Assembly (NCBI RefSeq): GCF_018863415.1
Contig: NZ_JAHKSN010000003.1
Coordinates: forward strand, 211,001-275,000
From: Deinococcus aestuarii
GTDB taxonomy: Bacteria; Deinococcota; Deinococci; Deinococcales; Deinococcaceae
Length of the DNA: 64,000 nt
Direction: 5' to 3'
The translations under genes were made by a program, and so were the position numbers. Positions within the stretch are counted from its first letter, which is position 1, and each line of letters starts with the position of its first letter. Shown piece by piece: positions 61,416-64,000 of the stretch. Below the pieces are notes generated by a model, which worked only from the letters and a program-made list of their open reading frames with translations, was not told the DNA's origin and did no database searches.

Positions 61416-61823
61416 GTGACCGAACCCCGCGAGGTGACCCTGGCTCCCGTTCACCGGTTCTACGAGATGTACGACACCCACGATCCGGGCCTGCTCGACG
61501 GCCTGCTGGCCCCGGAGTACGTCGGGGAGGTCAACGGCCGGCGTGTCGTGGGGCCGGAGGCGGCCAAAGGGGTGATCGGCGCGTTTCTCGCCGCCTTCCC
61601 CGACGTCCGGTATGGGGTGGAGGAGACCCTGGTCGAGGGCCACCGGGTCCTGACGCGCTGGCGGGCCGTCGCCACCCACCTCGGGCCCTTCGAGGGCGTG
61701 CCACTGAGCGCACGTCAGGTCACGATGACCGGCATGACGCTCTTCCACATCGCCGGGGAGCGGATCGCGGCGCTCTGGACCGTGTGGGACGTTCACGGGC
61801 TGCTCGAACAGGTGCGCCCGTAG
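61416..61823 (+). CDS. SnoaL-like/NTF2-fold protein
   Basis: 135 residues. APVHRFYEMYDTHDPGLLDGLLAPEYVGEV (quoted in part), PEAAKGVIGAFLAAFPDVRYGVEE and VLTRWRAVATHLGPFEGVPLS are the typical helices and strands of SnoaL-like proteins (ester cyclase or unknown small-molecule roles). The GTG at 61416 is the probable start. Function cannot be assigned. Confidence 0.8.
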   Translation: MTEPREVTLAPVHRFYEMYDTHDPGLLDGLLAPEYVGEVNGRRVVGPEAAKGVIGAFLAAFPDVRYGVEETLVEGHRVLTRWRAVATHLGPFEGVPLSARQVTMTGMTLFHIAGERIAALWTVWDVHGLLEQVRP

Positions 61824-61877
61824 GTCGAAAAGAGCGGGGCTGGCGGGTGGGCCAGGCGCCCCCCTCCCTGGCCGGGT

Positions 61878-63305
61878 TCAGAGGGGTTCCAGCCGCAGGA
61901 GCCAGTCCTCGCCGCGACCGCGTGACGGGGCCGTGAAGGTGGCCCGGCCCGGCGCGGTGACGGGGCCGATGCGTGTGGTCTGCCCGGTTCGGGGATCGAA
62001 CCACGACGCTTGCAGCACAGGGCGCCCCAGGCCTTCGAGGCTCACCGTGGCCGCGCCGCCGTCGGGCAGGTACACCCACGCGTAGTCCGGGCCGCGCAGG
62101 GCCACCACGGGCCGCACGCCCGAGAAGCCCCCCTCCACCAGGCTGGCGTCGGGCCGCCGTCCCTGGGCCGGGCGCGACGCCAGCAGGGCCTTGAGGTGCT
62201 CCAACTGGCGCACCCCCGGCGCCCCCAGCGCCCGGAGCCAGGCCCGGTCCCCGTCGTACACGTCGAAGCCCCAGATCAGGCGGTGGCCGTAAGCGTGCCC
62301 CGCCGCCCCCGCGAACATGCTCCAGTACGCGACGTTGCGCACGTCCACCTCGTCGGTGAAGCCGTTTTGCCGGTCGTGGCAGACCGCGTGGTCCTCGTAC
62401 ACCGGCTCGGCGTTGATCACCGGCTTGATCGGTGTGCGCCCGAAAGTGCTCAACACCTGGGCGGCCTCCTGCACGTCGCGGCAGTGCCCGGTCTGCCACA
62501 CATTGAAATCGAGCCAGGGCTCGTCGTGGAAGAATTCCGCCGAGGTCTTGCCCCCGCGGGGGTGGTAGGTCATCAGCGCCCGGTCACGGCCCCCGGACCC
62601 CTGCTCGATCCCGTCCGCCATCGCCCGCCAGACCGCGCGCTGCGCCTCGGTCTCCGGGTTGCGGTCCCCGCCCAGCATCCAGATGACCGGCTTGTTCCCG
62701 TACCGCTGCCCCAGGAAGGCGCCGTAACTGCGCGCCGACTCGGGCGTGAAGATGGGCTCGTCGTTCACCCAGCGCCCCCAGCTCGGCAGCAGCGTGACGT
62801 GCAGACCCAGCGAGGCGGCCTCGTCCACGACGTAATCCACGTGGTCCCAGTAGTCGTATTCGCCGGGGGACGCCGGGTTGTTCCCCGGGGTGGTCAGCGG
62901 GCGCGAGGGGTCCTTGCCCGCCAGCGGCAGGTCACCCTGGGCGTTGGGCACCGTCAGGCCGTCCATCTCGGCCAGGGCGACCGCCTGGATCACGGTGAAG
63001 CCCTGGCTCCGGCGGGTGCGGAGGTAGGTGCGGGCATCGTCGCGGTTCAGCCGGTGAAACAGCTCCCAGCCGGTGTCGGCCCAGTACAGGAAGGGCCGCC
63101 CGTCCGCGTGTTGCAGCCGCCGCCCGTCGGGCGAGACTTCCAGCCGTGCGGGAGTCGCCGGGGCAGGGGAGGCGGAAGCGGCGGGACGGGCGCCCGGGCC
63201 CTGCGCCGCCCCCGTGGTGATCAACAGGCCCAGGGCGAGGGCCGCCCACCGCCGGTTCGGAGGACGGGCGGCTTTTCCTGTCGTCAAAGTTCCAGGATTC
63301 GACAT
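61878..63305 (-). CDS. Secreted glycoside hydrolase-like protein (DUF4038/GH140 type)
   Basis: 475 residues with a signal peptide (about 1-35). The catalytic TIM barrel opens with ADGRPFLYWADTGWELFHRLNRDD-like sequence (about 67-90, quoted in part), then TRRSQGFTVIQAVAL, VTLLPSWGRWV, VIWMLGGDRN and PVINAEPVYED; Asp or Glu residues in the last two are likely catalytic. The C-terminal domain with VYLPDGGAATVSLEGL and SWFDPRTGQT is typical of the family, which includes apiosidases. It attacks plant-type or other polysaccharides outside the cell. TACAGT (63314-63319, minus strand) lies eight bases before ATG 63305. Confidence 0.85.
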   Translation of the reverse strand: MSNPGTLTTGKAARPPNRRWAALALGLLITTGAAQGPGARPAASASPAPATPARLEVSPDGRRLQHADGRPFLYWADTGWELFHRLNRDDARTYLRTRRSQGFTVIQAVALAEMDGLTVPNAQGDLPLAGKDPSRPLTTPGNNPASPGEYDYWDHVDYVVDEAASLGLHVTLLPSWGRWVNDEPIFTPESARSYGAFLGQRYGNKPVIWMLGGDRNPETEAQRAVWRAMADGIEQGSGGRDRALMTYHPRGGKTSAEFFHDEPWLDFNVWQTGHCRDVQEAAQVLSTFGRTPIKPVINAEPVYEDHAVCHDRQNGFTDEVDVRNVAYWSMFAGAAGHAYGHRLIWGFDVYDGDRAWLRALGAPGVRQLEHLKALLASRPAQGRRPDASLVEGGFSGVRPVVALRGPDYAWVYLPDGGAATVSLEGLGRPVLQASWFDPRTGQTTRIGPVTAPGRATFTAPSRGRGEDWLLRLEPL

Positions 63306-63313
63306 CTGCCCGA

Positions 63314-63319
63314 ACTGTA
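63314..63319 (-). promoter_or_regulatory. -10 box (TACAGT) of leaderless glycoside hydrolase gene
   Basis: On the minus strand TACAGT ends eight bases before ATG 63305, with no ribosome binding site. Confidence 0.5.
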
Positions 63320-63466
63320 GGGGACGAGGCTGAAGCCTTTCTGTTTGCCTCCCTCATCCGGGCCCACCCGGCGGCGGGGGAGGGGAGACTCACGCCCGCG
63401 CGGATGTGGCGACGCTTCCGCCTCCCCGTCCGGTCGGGAGTCACCCCTGTGCCCGGCAGCAGAAGA

Positions 63467-63489
63467 CCGCCCCCACGGGAGGAGGGCGG
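63467..63489 (-). terminator. Hairpin terminator after rpoD
   Basis: CCGCCC and GGGCGG pair around an 11-base loop; on the minus strand TCTTCT follows. It lies just beyond the sigma factor stop. Confidence 0.5.
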
Positions 63490-63506
63490 CCGGGCAGGGG
63501 CGGGGC

Positions 63507-64000
63507 TTATTCCAAGAAAGCTTGGAGCTTGCGGTTGTGGCCTTCCTGGTACTTGAGCTTTCTGAGGGCCTTGTTCTCGATCTGGCGGACGCGCTCGCGG
63601 GTCACGTTGAGGTACTGCCCGACTTCCTCGAGGGTGTGCTCGCGCCCGTCGATAAAGCCGTTGCGCAGCTTCAGGACGAGGGCTTCCCGCTCGCCCAGCA
63701 GGTCGAAGGCCCGCTCCAGCGCCTCCGAGAGCAGCACCTGATTGGCGCTCTCGACCGGCGAGACGAACCGCTCGTCCGCGATGAAGTCGCCGTAAAAGGA
63801 ATCGCCCTCGTCGCCGATGGGGGTCTCCAGCGAAACGGGCTCCTGGCGCACCTTCTGGGTGTCCTCGACCTTGGCGGCGTCCCAGCCGGGGCCCATCGCC
63901 TCGGCGAGTTCCTCGTTGCTGGGCTCGCGCGACAGCTCCATCTCCAGTTGCCGCGACATGCGCGAGAGCTTGTTGATCGTCTCGACCATGTGCACGGGCA
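63507..64000 (-). CDS. rpoD: Primary sigma-70 factor, C-terminal part (5' end outside window)
   Basis: The frame is open to the window edge; 164 residues are visible from PVHMVETINKLSRMSRQLEM onwards. Region 3 (SREPSNEELAEAMG) and region 4 (ALERAFDLLGEREALVLKLR, EEVGQYLNVTRERVRQIENKALRKL, quoted in part) with the -35 helix-turn-helix are complete. Sequence fits the RpoD/SigA group, not an alternative factor. A hairpin follows the stop. The reading direction shows that the rest of the gene lies to the right. Confidence 0.95.
   Translation of the reverse strand, partial: PVHMVETINKLSRMSRQLEMELSREPSNEELAEAMGPGWDAAKVEDTQKVRQEPVSLETPIGDEGDSFYGDFIADERFVSPVESANQVLLSEALERAFDLLGEREALVLKLRNGFIDGREHTLEEVGQYLNVTRERVRQIENKALRKLKYQEGHNRKLQAFLE

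Noticed and set aside
61965..62010. tRNA-like GGTTCG...CGAACC stretch
   Set aside because: It is in the coding sequence of the glycoside hydrolase and has no acceptor or anticodon stem around it.

Overview
The window is from a high-GC Deinococcus-type genome. Evidence: a DdrA/Rad52-family gene (58429..59007), an RPA-type replication initiator with iterons, about a dozen genes with a TANNNT -10 box 5-11 bases before the start codon and no ribosome binding site (the leaderless style common in Deinococcus), and secreted and outer-membrane proteins of a two-membrane cell. G+C is very high except at the origin (59.1-59.7 kb) and a few promoters.

Layout. 0-10.5 kb: housekeeping and signalling genes (end of a family 2 glycosyltransferase, dGTPase-like HD hydrolase, RusA-like nuclease, acetyl xylan esterase-like hydrolase, a dual-GAF protein, a four-PAS histidine kinase, a four-CBS protein). 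10.5-35.5 kb: an exopolysaccharide locus. A 13-gene operon reads leftwards from 24.9 kb: UDP-glucose dehydrogenase, two sugar epimerases, flippase, two glycosyltransferases, AsnB-like amidotransferase, priming sugar transferase, formyltransferase, PLP aminotransferase and three GNAT/FemAB-like acyltransferases. A second operon reads rightwards from 30.3 kb: leader ORF, WbpM/PglF-type dehydratase, Wzz/BY-kinase-like protein and Wzy-like polymerase. The two operons share a nearly identical promoter-leader module of about 135 bp in inverted orientation. The 5-kb island between them holds a small secreted protein, a beta-helix lipoprotein and a SARP/LAL-type regulator broken by an in-frame TAG. 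A GGDEF-EAL protein follows at 35.7 kb.

37-51 kb: DHH phosphoesterase, a secreted protein whose small domain is split by a Thr/Gly repeat, a zinc-ribbon thioredoxin, a chaperone-usher pilus operon (three SCPU-type subunits, chaperone, usher) behind a tandem 11-bp repeat, a large regulator with its DNA-binding domain at the C-terminus, an ABC exporter and a cupin. 51-61.2 kb: replicon maintenance region. parA-parB carry two identical 18-bp palindromes (probable parS), then come MFS, ilvE, CPBP protease, a second MFS and ddrA, then an origin with 12 iterons of 17 bp, a perfect DnaA box, an AT-rich segment framed by 14-bp inverted repeats, and repA. 61.4-64 kb: SnoaL-like protein, secreted GH140-like hydrolase and the 3' part of a primary sigma factor gene. 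An iteron/RepA/ParAB system on the same molecule as rpoD suggests either a chromid or a plasmid replicon merged with the chromosome.

How the genes fit together. The polysaccharide locus has everything for a Wzx/Wzy-type pathway: sugar nucleotides (UDP-GlcA, probably UDP-GalA, and a predicted 4-formamido-4,6-dideoxy-HexNAc), lipid-linked priming, extension, flipping, polymerisation and length control, with c-di-GMP turnover next door. The broken regulator and the shared direct-repeat promoters are the best handles on its control.
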